A DNA stretch of 64,000 nt from Limiplasma sp034927815 (GTDB lineage Bacteria > Bacillota > Clostridia > Christensenellales > Aristaeellaceae). The stretch is from assembly GCA_034927815.1 (NCBI GenBank), contig JAYFPK010000038.1, positions 28,527 through 92,526 of the forward strand. Reading direction: 5' to 3'. The notes beneath the pieces are model-generated. The model did no database searches, was not told the DNA's origin, and worked only from the letters and a program-made list of their open reading frames with translations. Position numbers and translations under genes: made by a program. Below, piece after piece: positions 17,105 to 25,920 of this stretch (within the stretch, counting starts at the first letter, position 1; every line of letters starts with the position of its first letter).

Positions 17105-18226
17105 CTACCCCTCCTGTCCTTTTGCCGCCGGAACGGGTTCAGGCAGCTTACGGATCTTGGCGATCAGGAAGGTTAGCAGCGGCAAGATAATTTCAAACAG
17201 CGTCCAGACCACAGGCTCCACGGTGTGGGCGGACATGCTGTGCTCTACGGAGCTCGGGTACAGCGTAGGCCCGTAGGCCACCACGAAGATGCCGATAATC
17301 AAGGCCAGGCGCTTGAATTGCGTGGTCTCAAAAAGCTGGGCGGTGGCAATCGTCGATACATAAATGAGCACCGCGATCTTGAAGAACAACAGCATCATAA
17401 TCGCAATGGTAAAGATGATCTCCATGCGGCTCAAGGCCTCGGTCAGGTTGACCAGGCGCAGTGTCACCAGGCCCGGCAGCGAAAAAAAGTGAATCGTGTT
17501 TCCCAAAACCGCAATATCCCGCAGCAGCGCGGCCAGCAGCACGGCAATGCCCATGGCAACCCCGCAAAACCAATACTTCGTGGCTTCCCTGGGGGACAGC
17601 TTTTTCACGCAGGGCACAAGCATCAAAAACACCACCGTCTCGCCAATGGGGATCGTAGAGGTGATGTGGATCCCTTGTATGTATTTGGCGGCAGGCTGTG
17701 CAAACACGGGCAGAAAGTTGGTCAGCTTGATCTGATTGGATACCAGGATGATGGAAACGGCTACGATCAAAAACTCAATGACCGTAAATACCGAGCCGTA
17801 CCTCGTCACCACCCTGAGGCCGTTGCGCACAGCCCAAACCGCCACCAGTACGCAGCAGAGCGTCAGCATCACATGGGGCGTTTCCGGCAAGACCGTCAAT
17901 TTGATAAAATCCCCGATATCCCCCACATTCAACGTGGTAAGCGTGAAAAAGAACCATAGGTAAAGCGCTCCGATGACCTTCCCCACCACCGGCCCGTACA
18001 CCGTAGTAAGGACCTGAAAGTAGTTTTGATCCGGGAACCTCAGCATCAAGGTCCTGTACAGGTAAATCAGCGGTATGCAAACCACGAACCCCGCCACCAC
18101 CGGAATCCAGGATTCCTGCATTGTGATGCCCGCCAGGAAGGAGGTCAGCAGCGCGGAGGACTGCAGGAAAAATGCGATGGCGAACATGAACCGGGTGCCC
18201 GATATCCGCGATTTGTCAATTCTCAT
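17105..18226 (-). CDS. gerB: Spore germination protein GerB (permease-like subunit)
   Basis: 373 residues. Start ATG at 18226 overlaps the gerC stop (ATGA); the longer frame to 18385 lies inside gerC. The sequence begins MRIDKSRISGTRFMFAIAF and has about ten hydrophobic helices, characteristic of GerB subunits of the amino-acid/polyamine permease superfamily. In spores this subunit sits in the inner membrane with GerA and GerC and is thought to form the nutrient-sensing part of the receptor. Gene order A-C-B-D. Confidence 0.92.
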   Translation of the reverse strand: MRIDKSRISGTRFMFAIAFFLQSSALLTSFLAGITMQESWIPVVAGFVVCIPLIYLYRTLMLRFPDQNYFQVLTTVYGPVVGKVIGALYLWFFFTLTTLNVGDIGDFIKLTVLPETPHVMLTLCCVLVAVWAVRNGLRVVTRYGSVFTVIEFLIVAVSIILVSNQIKLTNFLPVFAQPAAKYIQGIHITSTIPIGETVVFLMLVPCVKKLSPREATKYWFCGVAMGIAVLLAALLRDIAVLGNTIHFFSLPGLVTLRLVNLTEALSRMEIIFTIAIMMLLFFKIAVLIYVSTIATAQLFETTQFKRLALIIGIFVVAYGPTLYPSSVEHSMSAHTVEPVVWTLFEIILPLLTFLIAKIRKLPEPVPAAKGQEG

Positions 18227-19398
18227 TTCATGTTCTCCTCCATTTCCAGGGATTGCACGATCTGGCCAGTCCCGGGGATGCGGACCTCCGCTTCCACGCT
18301 CAAGTCCATGTCCGGGAACAGCGTATCCCACCGGTCCTTCATCCCGTTCCACTGCTGCGGATACTTTTGATAGACCATCGTGCAAAATCCGAAAACATCC
18401 GCGTTCATGCCCTGGGCCACGGCAAAACAGCGCTCAATTTTCGCCTTGATCTCCCGCTCCCCCAGCTTTTGCAGATGCTCCAGCAATTCCGGAGGCTTCA
18501 TGCTCGCAAATCCCGCCACTTCGCCGATTCCCACCACCGCATTGATTTTCAGCGCGGTGCTGACGCCGCCGTCTTGCCGCAGCGTCACCTCTTTTTTGCA
18601 CTTCAGCGTGGCGATGTGCAAGACCGCTCTGCCTGAATCGTCCGAAACTTCAAAATTGCATTTTTTCACGTCTCCCAAAGCCCAGATGTAGCCCAGGGTT
18701 TCCTCGCTGTTCAGCTGGCCGATCATCCTTTCCTCTTTGAATACCGCCATGCCGGTCAGCTTGATCTCCTGTTTCCCCTCTTCCCCAGTCACCTTGATGA
18801 CGGGCAGCACCGGCGCGATTCCCTCGGTCAAAATCCTCTGGGTAAAATCGATCAGGCGTACCCTGTACGCGCAGGACACTTGAGAGAGGTCCTCAAACAT
18901 ACCGCCCAGGAAGATGCCGGAAATTGGCTCCTGGGACAGCTTTGCCGCCATCACTTCCTCCGCGCGCCCGTCCACCACCGCCAGGGGAACCTCCAGGCGC
19001 GCCTGCTGGTCGCGCAGAAACAGATCCAAATGCTTTTTGACCCCTTGCTCCGCCAAGGCGCTTCCAAGCAATCGGATTTGATTATGTTGAAACAGCAGCT
19101 TATGATTGCTGTCCGCGTTGATTTTCGATATGGCGCCCAAGGTGGTGGTGCTGGCGGCGCGCAAGAGGATGGTGGCGTCGCCGCCCCCGCTGCTCTCCCC
19201 CGAACTGGATGCCTCCTGCTCGATGTTTGCGATCTGCAGTGTCACAACCACCTGCTGGGAATCATCCGCCGCCGCATCCACCGCCAACCCGGTGAGGATG
19301 AACAAGGAATCGATCTCCCGGTTGTCCCAGCACCCGGTCAACAGCGCCGCAAGCATCAGGATAACGGCTGCCATGCACACCCGGCGGGCATACCTCAT
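18223..19398 (-). CDS. gerC: Spore germination lipoprotein GerC, Ger(x)C family
   Basis: 391 residues. Signal peptide with lipobox LLTGC directly followed by WDNREIDSLFILTG, the family hallmark. The Ger(x)C domain extends through the C-terminus. GGAGGAGG lies ten bases before its ATG, which overlaps the gerA stop by 4 bp. GerC is the lipid-anchored subunit on the outer face of the spore inner membrane and is needed for receptor function. Confidence 0.95.
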   Translation of the reverse strand: MRYARRVCMAAVILMLAALLTGCWDNREIDSLFILTGLAVDAAADDSQQVVVTLQIANIEQEASSSGESSGGGDATILLRAASTTTLGAISKINADSNHKLLFQHNQIRLLGSALAEQGVKKHLDLFLRDQQARLEVPLAVVDGRAEEVMAAKLSQEPISGIFLGGMFEDLSQVSCAYRVRLIDFTQRILTEGIAPVLPVIKVTGEEGKQEIKLTGMAVFKEERMIGQLNSEETLGYIWALGDVKKCNFEVSDDSGRAVLHIATLKCKKEVTLRQDGGVSTALKINAVVGIGEVAGFASMKPPELLEHLQKLGEREIKAKIERCFAVAQGMNADVFGFCTMVYQKYPQQWNGMKDRWDTLFPDMDLSVEAEVRIPGTGQIVQSLEMEENMK

Positions 19399-21014
19399 GG
19401 TTCTTTTTCCTCCTCCCTGGACGCATGGGGGCGAAGAGGCGGAATGAAGGGCAGCCCCCGGGTCGTGTCACCCTGGGCAATATACCGCGGGCGTTTGGAA
19501 ATGGACCATAGAGGCATGCGCACCAGCGTGTCCTGCGCGTCCCTGGCGTGTTCGAAACCCTCAAAATACGGTACGCCAAAGGATTCCAGCGTGGCCAGGT
19601 GAATCAGCATGGCCAAGCAGCCCAGCCCCACGCCGTAGAACCCCACGATGGCCGCCGGGACCATCATGATCACCCGTAAAATGGAGCTTGAATCATTTTG
19701 GGACGGCGTCAGAAAGCCGGCCACGGCCGTCACCGCAATGGCGATGACCATCGGCGCGCCCACCAGGCCTGCGCTCACGGCGGCTTCGCCCATGATCAGC
19801 GCCCCCACGATGCTGATGGCCTGGCCTACCGGGCGCGGCAGCCGCACGCCCGCCTCCCGTAGAAGCTCAAAGGCGAAGACCATGATCAACGCCTCTACGA
19901 AAACCGGAAAAGGCGTTCCCTCCCGGGCCTTGGCAATGGTAAACAGGAGGGTGGTGGGGATCAGCTCGTGGTGAAAGGCGTTCAGGGCGATATAGATGGC
20001 GGGCGCAAACACCGAGAGCAAGTATGCCACTATGCGCAGCATGCGCACCAGGCTCGTATACAGCGACCGGGCGTAATAATCCTCGGCAGTCTGGAAGCTC
20101 TCCATGAACACCATCGGCGCGGTGAGGGCAAAGGGCGTACCGTCCACCAGAATGGCCACCCGCCCCTCCAGGATCTTTGCGGACACCACATCGGGCTTTT
20201 CGCTGTATCCTATGGTGGAGAAGGGAGAGAAGGGCGCGTCCTCAATGTATTCCTCCAGGTAGCCCGTCTCCAAAACCGATTCGACGTCCAGCTTGCCGAT
20301 GCGGTACTTGACCAGCTCCACCACCTTGGGGTTCGCCACATCCTCCAAATACATCAGGCACACGCCGGTCCGGGTCTTGCGGCCCACGGTCATTTGCTCC
20401 ACGCGCAGCCGCCCGTTGCGGATCTTGCGGCGGACCATGGCCGTGTTGGTCCGCAGGTTTTCCGTGAACCCTTCCCTGGGGCCCCGTACCACCGTTTCCG
20501 TTTGGGGCTCCGATACGCTGCGCTTCTCCCAGCCCTTGGTGCTGATCACAAGCCCGGAAGCACAGCCGTCCACCAGCAAAACCGTATCCCCCATCAGGCA
20601 GCCCGCAACAAGCTCCGGCAGCGACGGGGTGTTGTTGGTGTCGGCGGCGCACAGCACCTGCTGTTCCAGCGCGCAGATCAAATCCGCGCCCGGCGGAACC
20701 TGCCCGTCCTTTGGACGCCAGCTTTGAAGGGGCCGCAGGATGGCGTCGGTCAAGGTGGCGTTATTCACCAGGCCGTCGATGAAGACCAGCGCGCCTGACA
20801 GCCCCTGGTCCGACCCAAACCGGAACAGGTGCTCCTTCACATCGTTCCCGTCGCCCAGCGAGCCTTTCAGGCTGTCTATGTTCTCTTGCAGCTTTTTGCT
20901 CAGTTCAGGGGGATATGCCTCGTCGGCCTTTAGCTCCTCGTGGGCGTTCCCGTGCTGAACCCCCTTCAACTGGTATAGAAAATGCGCCTTGCGTGCCATA
21001 TACCTGAAAAACAA
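19395..21014 (-). CDS. gerA: Spore germination protein GerA
   Basis: About 539 residues. The cytoplasmic N-domain contains the conserved AALVFIDGLV-type segment (here GALVFIDGLVN) and the RNGRLRVEQMTVG and LVKYRIGKLDVE motifs. The C-terminal half has about five membrane helices with RLPRPVGQAISIVGALIMG and FLTPSQNDSSS, diagnostic for GerA. The start is ambiguous. A sigma-G promoter at 21060-21088 places the transcript start near 21053, which excludes the upstream ATG at 21056. I use TTG at 21014, preceded by GGAGGGGA (21026-21033); ATG at 20999 is the alternative. Usual family length is about 480-550 residues. Confidence 0.92.
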   Translation of the reverse strand: MFFRYMARKAHFLYQLKGVQHGNAHEELKADEAYPPELSKKLQENIDSLKGSLGDGNDVKEHLFRFGSDQGLSGALVFIDGLVNNATLTDAILRPLQSWRPKDGQVPPGADLICALEQQVLCAADTNNTPSLPELVAGCLMGDTVLLVDGCASGLVISTKGWEKRSVSEPQTETVVRGPREGFTENLRTNTAMVRRKIRNGRLRVEQMTVGRKTRTGVCLMYLEDVANPKVVELVKYRIGKLDVESVLETGYLEEYIEDAPFSPFSTIGYSEKPDVVSAKILEGRVAILVDGTPFALTAPMVFMESFQTAEDYYARSLYTSLVRMLRIVAYLLSVFAPAIYIALNAFHHELIPTTLLFTIAKAREGTPFPVFVEALIMVFAFELLREAGVRLPRPVGQAISIVGALIMGEAAVSAGLVGAPMVIAIAVTAVAGFLTPSQNDSSSILRVIMMVPAAIVGFYGVGLGCLAMLIHLATLESFGVPYFEGFEHARDAQDTLVRMPLWSISKRPRYIAQGDTTRGLPFIPPLRPHASREEEKEP

Positions 21015-21059
21015 CCGGCATCCGCTCCCCTCCGGAGGTCCCTTTTGGGATAACATGGT

Positions 21060-21088
21060 TATGATGAGCAGATTTTCCTGATCTATAC
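21060..21088 (-). promoter_or_regulatory. Sigma-G (forespore) promoter of the gerACB operon
   Basis: On the minus strand, GTATA (21084-21088) fits the sigma-G -35 consensus gHATR and CATCATA (21060-21066) fits the -10 consensus CATXHTA, with a 17-bp spacer. Forespore expression is exactly what a gerA-type operon needs. Confidence 0.7.
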
Positions 21089-21191
21089 CCAAGGGCCCGG
21101 CGGTCCGGTGTAGGGGAGCCAAAGGCGCGGGGCCGCCCTTCCCAGGCTGGCCCCTGGGCGTCATGCCCCGGGCGGCCTCCGGGGCGCATGG

Positions 21192-21224
21192 AAAAAACGC
21201 CGCAGGCGCAAAGGCCCGCGGCGG
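21192..21224 (-). terminator. Intrinsic terminator after the LysR gene
   Basis: On the minus strand a stem CGCCGCGGGC / GCCTGCGGCG (nine of ten paired) is followed by TTTTTT. It lies just downstream of the LysR stop and isolates it from the germination operon. Confidence 0.8.
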
Positions 21225-21235
21225 TTCAGCGCCCG

Positions 21236-22132
21236 TTATCCCCGGGCGAAGCTGTGAACATACTCGTTGCGAATGTCCTGCAAGATCTCCGGGTATGAAA
21301 AATCCTTGGGGAAGATCAGGTTGATCTGGCGGACCATCTGGCAGTTTTCAATGGGCACGATGACCAGCTTTCCATCCCGCTCCTCCTCCAGGCAGACGTT
21401 GTGGCTGATCACCGTAATGCCCAGGTTGGCCATGATGATCTCCTTGATGCTGGATACGCTGTCGATCTCCATAATCACGTTGAAATCCTTCAAATGATAG
21501 CCGTGGCTGACGAGGTAGCTGTCAAACAGCCGCCTGGTCTCGGCCTTTTTGGAGCGCAGAATCAGCTTTTCCTGCTGGACCTCCTCCAGGCGCACGCTGG
21601 CGCGCTTGGCAAAGGGATGCCGCGGGGAAACCACCAATCCCAGGTAATCCGTCCCCAGAAGGATGGAATTGGTGTTGGCGCTCTTGATCACCCCGTCCAC
21701 AATGGCAAAGTCAATCTCAAAAAATTTTAACATGCTATCAATGTTTTTTATAGTTCCCCGGACAATTTGGATATGAACCTGCGGGTGTTTGCTGCAGTAG
21801 GCGGCCAAAACCTGGGGCACCAGGATATCGCTTGCGGTGGGGGTGATCCCCACGGTCAGGCTGTGGATTTCCTTGCGGCAGTCCTCAATGGCCTGCTGGA
21901 CCTTCAGGGAAAGCGCCATGGCGCGGTGCGCGTATTTGAGCAATACCGCCCCCTCGGGCGTAGGCTTCATCTTGTGCTTTCCCTTGACAAAAATATGGAT
22001 GCCGTATTCCTCTTCCAGACGCTTGATATGGTGGCTGACCGCCGGCTGGGTCAGGGAGAGCGCCTCCGCAGCCTTTGTATAGGAACCCAGGCTGTCCAGG
22101 GTGAGAAGCGTTTTGATTTTTACGTCAATCAT
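21236..22132 (-). CDS. LysR-family transcriptional regulator
   Basis: 298 residues. The N-terminal winged helix reads LTLDSLGSYTKAAEAL...LTQPAVSHHIKRLEEEYG, the classic LysR DNA-binding domain. It is followed by the two-lobed substrate-binding domain (LTVGITPTASDILVPQVL). ATG at 22132 with GAAGAGGG upstream is preferred over an in-frame GTG at 22150. It is divergent from the cation/proton antiporter gene (180 bp between starts), so it probably controls that gene and itself. The effector cannot be told. Confidence 0.92.
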   Translation of the reverse strand: MIDVKIKTLLTLDSLGSYTKAAEALSLTQPAVSHHIKRLEEEYGIHIFVKGKHKMKPTPEGAVLLKYAHRAMALSLKVQQAIEDCRKEIHSLTVGITPTASDILVPQVLAAYCSKHPQVHIQIVRGTIKNIDSMLKFFEIDFAIVDGVIKSANTNSILLGTDYLGLVVSPRHPFAKRASVRLEEVQQEKLILRSKKAETRRLFDSYLVSHGYHLKDFNVIMEIDSVSSIKEIIMANLGITVISHNVCLEEERDGKLVIVPIENCQMVRQINLIFPKDFSYPEILQDIRNEYVHSFARG

Positions 22133-22311
22133 GAGCCAAGCCCTCTTCACATCATCAATTGAATCTATGGACCCATGTCAAATGGTAATTGGATTTTACA
22201 CCTTTGCTGCCATATAATCAACCCTGCTCAGAGAGCCTCCGTTTTCCTTTTACGCCGCCACCCGGCGGCAATGGGCAAGCGAAGCGGATCACCGTAAAGG
22301 AGGAAGCGCGT

Positions 22312-23745
22312 ATGTCCGCTTTTCTGGTTTCCCTCAACCCTCAAGCGCTCATTCTGTTGAGATTGAGCGCCATGCTGCTTTTCGCCTTCTGCTTTTCCCG
22401 CGTGACCAAGCTGCTGCGGCTTCCCAATGTGACGGGGTATATCCTTTCCGGCATCGTGATCGGCCCCTATGTCTTGGGCCTCGTTTCAGCCGGGATGGCC
22501 GATGCCATGTCGTTTCTCACGGACATAGCGCTGGCGTTTATCGCCTTTGGCACAGGCAAATACTTCAAATGGGCGGCGTTGAAGCAAAGCGGCCTTGGTA
22601 TCGTCACCATCACGGTGCTGGAAGCCCTCATGGCCGCTTTGATGGTCACCGCCGCCATGGCCCTGGTCTTTCACCTGCCTCTCCCCTTCTCCCTCCTTCT
22701 GGGCGCGATTGCCTCGGCAACGGCGCCCGCCTCCACGCTGATGACCATCCGGCAATATAAAGCCAAGGGACCCTTTGTCAACACCGTGTTGCAGGTAGTG
22801 GTGCTGGATGACGCCGTGGCCCTCATCGCTTTCAGCGTTTGCGCCACCGCCGCGCAGATTGTGGGCGCGCAACAATCGGTGAACCTGGGCAGCGTGGTTC
22901 TCCCCATCTTCTACAACCTGGCCGCCGTCGGCCTGGGAGGCGCGGCCGCCTTTCTGCTTCGTCTGCTCATGAGGCATGTGCTATCCGCCTATAACCATCT
23001 TCTGATGACCGTCATTTTTTTGCTCGGGCTGTCGGGAGCCTGCGCCGCGGTCAATATCTCCCCCCTGCTTTCCTGTATGGTTTTCGGCACGGTACATGCC
23101 AACATTTCCAAGGGAAATACCGTTTTCAAGCGCGTAAACCGGTTTTCTCCGCCGGTTCTGACGCTGTTTTTCGTCGTTTCCGGCATGCGGCTGAACGTAG
23201 GGGCTCTACCGGTTGCGGGAATCACAGGGGTCGCCTATTTTCTCATTCGAATCGTAGGGAAATACCTCGGGGCCAGCCTGGGCGCGGTACTTGCCCGCGG
23301 CACGGCGGAGGTAAAAAAGTATCTGGGGCTGGCCCTCATTCCGCAAGCGGGGGTTTCCATCGGGCTTGCCGCGCTGGGGGAGAGGATTCTGCCCCATGAT
23401 ATGGGAATGCTGTTATCCACCATCATTCTGTCCTCCTCGGTTCTCTATGAAATCGTCGGTCCGGCGGCGGCAAAGTTCTCCATGCACCTGGCGGGAGCAA
23501 TCCCCGCGCAAAGCTCTCCGGACGCTCCCACGGCATCTCTCCCGCCAGCGCGTATCAAACGCAAAAAAATGAACCCGAAGCAGGAAATGGCGGCGGAGGC
23601 GGGCAAGGACGCCTTGCCCTCTTCCCCTTGTGGCGCACCGGTCTGGCAGGATTTTCGCAACGAGGAACCGGAAAACGATCCGGACGGCGAAATCAGGCTG
23701 GGCACGGATACCCTGGCCCCTTTCAGGAAGCGGTGGGGGGAATAA
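22312..23745 (+). CDS. Cation:proton antiporter (CPA2, NhaP/KefB-like)
   Basis: 477 residues. The start at 22312 (MSAFLVSLN) follows AAAGGAGG with an 8-base gap; the frame upstream to 22189 lacks a start with a ribosome site. About 12 membrane helices. LLRLPNVTGYILSGIVIGPYVLG is typical of the Na+/H+ exchanger domain, and VVVLDDAVALIAF carries the paired acidic residues of the ion site. A hydrophilic tail of ~70 residues (from about 408) lacks a recognisable TrkA-N domain. It probably handles sodium or pH homeostasis. Divergently paired with the LysR regulator. Confidence 0.9.
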   Translation: MSAFLVSLNPQALILLRLSAMLLFAFCFSRVTKLLRLPNVTGYILSGIVIGPYVLGLVSAGMADAMSFLTDIALAFIAFGTGKYFKWAALKQSGLGIVTITVLEALMAALMVTAAMALVFHLPLPFSLLLGAIASATAPASTLMTIRQYKAKGPFVNTVLQVVVLDDAVALIAFSVCATAAQIVGAQQSVNLGSVVLPIFYNLAAVGLGGAAAFLLRLLMRHVLSAYNHLLMTVIFLLGLSGACAAVNISPLLSCMVFGTVHANISKGNTVFKRVNRFSPPVLTLFFVVSGMRLNVGALPVAGITGVAYFLIRIVGKYLGASLGAVLARGTAEVKKYLGLALIPQAGVSIGLAALGERILPHDMGMLLSTIILSSSVLYEIVGPAAAKFSMHLAGAIPAQSSPDAPTASLPPARIKRKKMNPKQEMAAEAGKDALPSSPCGAPVWQDFRNEEPENDPDGEIRLGTDTLAPFRKRWGE

Positions 23746-23797
23746 CGCCCGCCATAGGGCGGCAAACCCCGCCGTTTCAAAGGAATTGAAACCATGC

Positions 23798-23829
23798 AAA
23801 GGAGCCCGCCGGTTGTGGCGGGCTCCTTT
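23798..23829 (+). terminator. Terminator hairpin after the antiporter gene
   Basis: AAAGGAGCCCGCC and GGCGGGCTCCTTT form a perfect 13-bp stem with a six-base loop, 50 bp past the antiporter stop. The T-run is short. The next 290 bases up to 24117 hold no gene I can support. Confidence 0.65.
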
Positions 23830-24117
23830 CCCCCAAAAAAATGAGGAAGGCCGGATATGCAGCAAAATTTCACGCCGAGCTTCTAAACGTGCTTTTGACG
23901 AGCCAGGCGTAAAAAAATACCCTCCATGCCGGCCTTGAATACAGAATATGCGAAGCTTTTATCGGAAAAGAAAACCACTGATACAAAATACCGTCGGATA
24001 CGCATCGAGATAAAAAAGCTCCTTGCCGTGAAGCAGAATATAGATCGTTTGTTAAGGACAAACGAGCCTGGATAACGAGAAAAAGGCGAACGGCTACATT
24101 GAATAAACTCCGGTTCC

Positions 24118-24339
24118 TTATTTCTTGCGGGGATACGGTTCCTTTATATCCGTGAGGTTCAGCAGATAATCCACGCTTGTTTCATAAAATTTAGCCAGTT
24201 TGATCGCAAATGGCAAAGGCAGTTCACGCTCACCGCGCTCATATTTTGAATAAAGAGATTGATCGCAACACAAATAAAGCGCAAGAGCTGCTTGTGATAA
24301 ATCCTTGTCTTCACGCAAATCACGCAACCGGTATTTCAT
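24118..24339 (-). CDS. Small XRE-family helix-turn-helix regulator
   Basis: 73 residues, a single HTH_3 domain: RLRDLREDKDLSQAALALYL then SLYSKYERGERELPL. The start is ATG at 24339 or GTG at 24348; both have weak ribosome sites. It is divergent from another XRE regulator with only ~95 bp between them. Paired divergent XRE genes like this are typical of the control region of integrative elements. Confidence 0.85.
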   Translation of the reverse strand: MKYRLRDLREDKDLSQAALALYLCCDQSLYSKYERGERELPLPFAIKLAKFYETSVDYLLNLTDIKEPYPRKK

Positions 24340-24391
24340 ATACTTCACCCGGTGCCATTATAGAGGACGACAATTCTTGCTCTTGCATTTC

Positions 24392-24406
24392 AGGACAAAT
24401 AGTCCT
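24392..24406. promoter_or_regulatory. Operator candidate between divergent XRE genes
   Basis: AGGAC-aaata-GTCCT is a perfect 5-bp inverted repeat with a five-base centre, placed between the two divergent XRE genes. An additional AGGAC half-site lies at 24364-24368. Confidence 0.55.
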
Positions 24407-24435
24407 AATATGGATAAAAAGCATGGAGCGAAGAT

Positions 24436-24750
24436 ATGGATTTAGACTACAAGGCGATGGGGATTCGGATACGAAATCTGCGGATAAAACAACACCTGAC
24501 ACAGGCTGATGTGGCAGAGGCATGCGCTATTTCCACTTCGTATGTGGGGCATCTTGAGCGGGGAACGCGTAAAGCCAGCCTCGAAACGCTGGTGCATATT
24601 TGTGAAACGCTAAAAATATCAACGGATTATGCCCTGAAAGGTATCTGTATACCTGACCGGGGGAGCGCGGCGCACCCCCAAAAAACGCAGACGATTCGTA
24701 AAATTGTAGGCGTACTGGACGCCTATTTCGACGAATGGTTTGAAGAATAA
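24436..24750 (+). CDS. XRE-family regulator, integrative-element type
   Basis: 104 residues. The HTH_3 domain occupies residues 8-65 (IRIRNLRIKQHLTQADVAEA, STSYVGHLERGTRKASLETL), followed by a short acidic tail ending DAYFDEWFEE. GGAGCGAAGAT precedes the ATG. The form MDLDYKAMGIRIRNLR is common among regulators of clostridial integrative conjugative elements (known from general family experience). The DNA just downstream carries oriT-like hairpins. Confidence 0.88.
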   Translation: MDLDYKAMGIRIRNLRIKQHLTQADVAEACAISTSYVGHLERGTRKASLETLVHICETLKISTDYALKGICIPDRGSAAHPQKTQTIRKIVGVLDAYFDEWFEE

Positions 24751-24898
24751 AACGGGAAAAGGTGTACCATCAATACAGCGGCCTACTAGGGAAGTCCAAA
24801 AGGCTCGTGGCCGGCAGCCCGTAAAACAAGTGTCCGTAGGGCACGCAGCCGCGCCGCAAGGCGCGCTCTGAGCGTTGGGGCTGCATCCCAACAAGCAG

Positions 24899-24960
24899 AA
24901 AACAGGCGGATTTCGCGGAGCGTAAATCGCCTGTTTTGGCATGATGGGTACCATCATGCC
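24899..24960. other. Two adjacent hairpins, oriT-like, in a probable ICE remnant
   Basis: AAAACAGGCG-G-ATTT ... AAATCGCCTGTTTT (24899-24937) folds with one bulged G. It is followed immediately by a perfect 10-bp stem GGCATGATGG-gta-CCATCATGCC (24938-24960). Paired stable hairpins downstream of an XRE gene suggest a transfer origin or a regulatory RNA of an integrative element. No relaxase follows. The 720-bp gap 24751-25472 otherwise holds only the fragment at 24993. Confidence 0.4.
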
Positions 24961-24992
24961 TTGTTTGCCGCGACATTTTACCCAGTGGCGGG

Positions 24993-25269
24993 TTGCTGGC
25001 ACCCTCGGGCATGAAAGCCAGGTTTCGCGAGAAGAATCTCTGGCAGGTGAGCATGGAGGGTACGAAGCCCGTACATAGGGAAGCGAGCAACGTACGTGTA
25101 ACCGATATCCAAACAGGTGACATCGTCAAGGCTCATGACATCTGCAATCCCTTTGCCAAAGAAGGAGGGGTAAGCTTTTACGACGATACCCACATTGATG
25201 CTGTTTTGCATGCCTGAGGAGCCCGGCTCCGCTTACATCTATCTTTTCAATATCAATGTCGAAGAATAA
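24993..25269 (+). pseudogene. Possible broken coding fragment, function unknown
   Basis: A 74-codon frame (24993-25217) has coding-like composition, for example SNVRVTDIQTGDIVKAHDI and GGVSFYDDTHIDAVLHA. A second frame starting at 25210 continues MPEEPGSAYIYLFNINVEE to a stop at 25269, as if one gene had been frameshifted. I do not recognise the protein. The opposite strand is also partly open, so the coding direction is uncertain. It may equally be non-coding element DNA. Confidence 0.3.
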
Positions 25270-25472
25270 GCGTGGCGTTTGTCCACTGTGACCACAGCAC
25301 TGTGATTCGACACCGGGCACAATAAAACACCTGCGGATTGGGCAGCGCAACTCAAAAGTTGGGGTCCTTATTGTTATCAAGCAATGATTCCATATACTGC
25401 CGGCGGTTTGATTGCCTATGATATTGGCTGGAAGAACCCCCTCTTTCTATTCGCTTGTTCCCCAATAGCTCC

Positions 25473-25904
25473 TCACAGCATATCCTTCATCTTTTCCAGT
25501 GCCATGCGGTACCCGTCAATGCCCATGCCGCAGATCTGCCCCACGCACGCATCCACCAGCACCGAATGATGCCTGAAGGGCTCGCGCTTATGCGTGTTGG
25601 AGATATGCACTTCAATACAGGGCAGGCCCACGCCTAAAAGCGCGTCATAAAGTGAGTACGCGTAGTGGCCATACGCGCCGGGGTTAATGATAATCCCATC
25701 CGCCGTGTTCAGGCACTGCTGAATGCGCGTCACCAGATCGCCTTCGCTGTTGCTTTGGAAGAACGAAACCCCTATGCCCAGCCTGTCGGCATGGGTTTGA
25801 ATCATTTTTTCCACATCCGCGAGGGTCGTGCTCCCGTAAAGCTCCGGCTCGCGCTTGCCGATCATGTTGAGGTTCGGCCCGTTGATGACGGCAACCTGTT
25901 TCAT
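25473..25904 (-). CDS. aroQ: Type II 3-dehydroquinate dehydratase
   Basis: 143 residues, the normal size of the dodecameric type II enzyme. All signatures are present: NGPNLNMIGKREPELYG with the catalytic Tyr, FFQSNSEGDL, INPGAYGHYAYSL, and EVHISN followed by a conserved HHS. ATG at 25904 has AAGGAGGG six bases upstream. It converts 3-dehydroquinate to 3-dehydroshikimate, in biosynthetic shikimate or catabolic quinate pathways. It lies 16 bp after yhcH and next to an AraC gene and a TRAP transporter, not with other aro genes, which suggests a catabolic use (inference). Confidence 0.93.
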   Translation of the reverse strand: MKQVAVINGPNLNMIGKREPELYGSTTLADVEKMIQTHADRLGIGVSFFQSNSEGDLVTRIQQCLNTADGIIINPGAYGHYAYSLYDALLGVGLPCIEVHISNTHKREPFRHHSVLVDACVGQICGMGIDGYRMALEKMKDML

Positions 25905-25920
25905 TTCCACCCTCCTTCCC

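Noticed and set aside
23870..24061. 63-codon minus-strand frame after the antiporter
   Set aside because: No ribosome site and no recognisable domain, in an AT-rich intergenic stretch.
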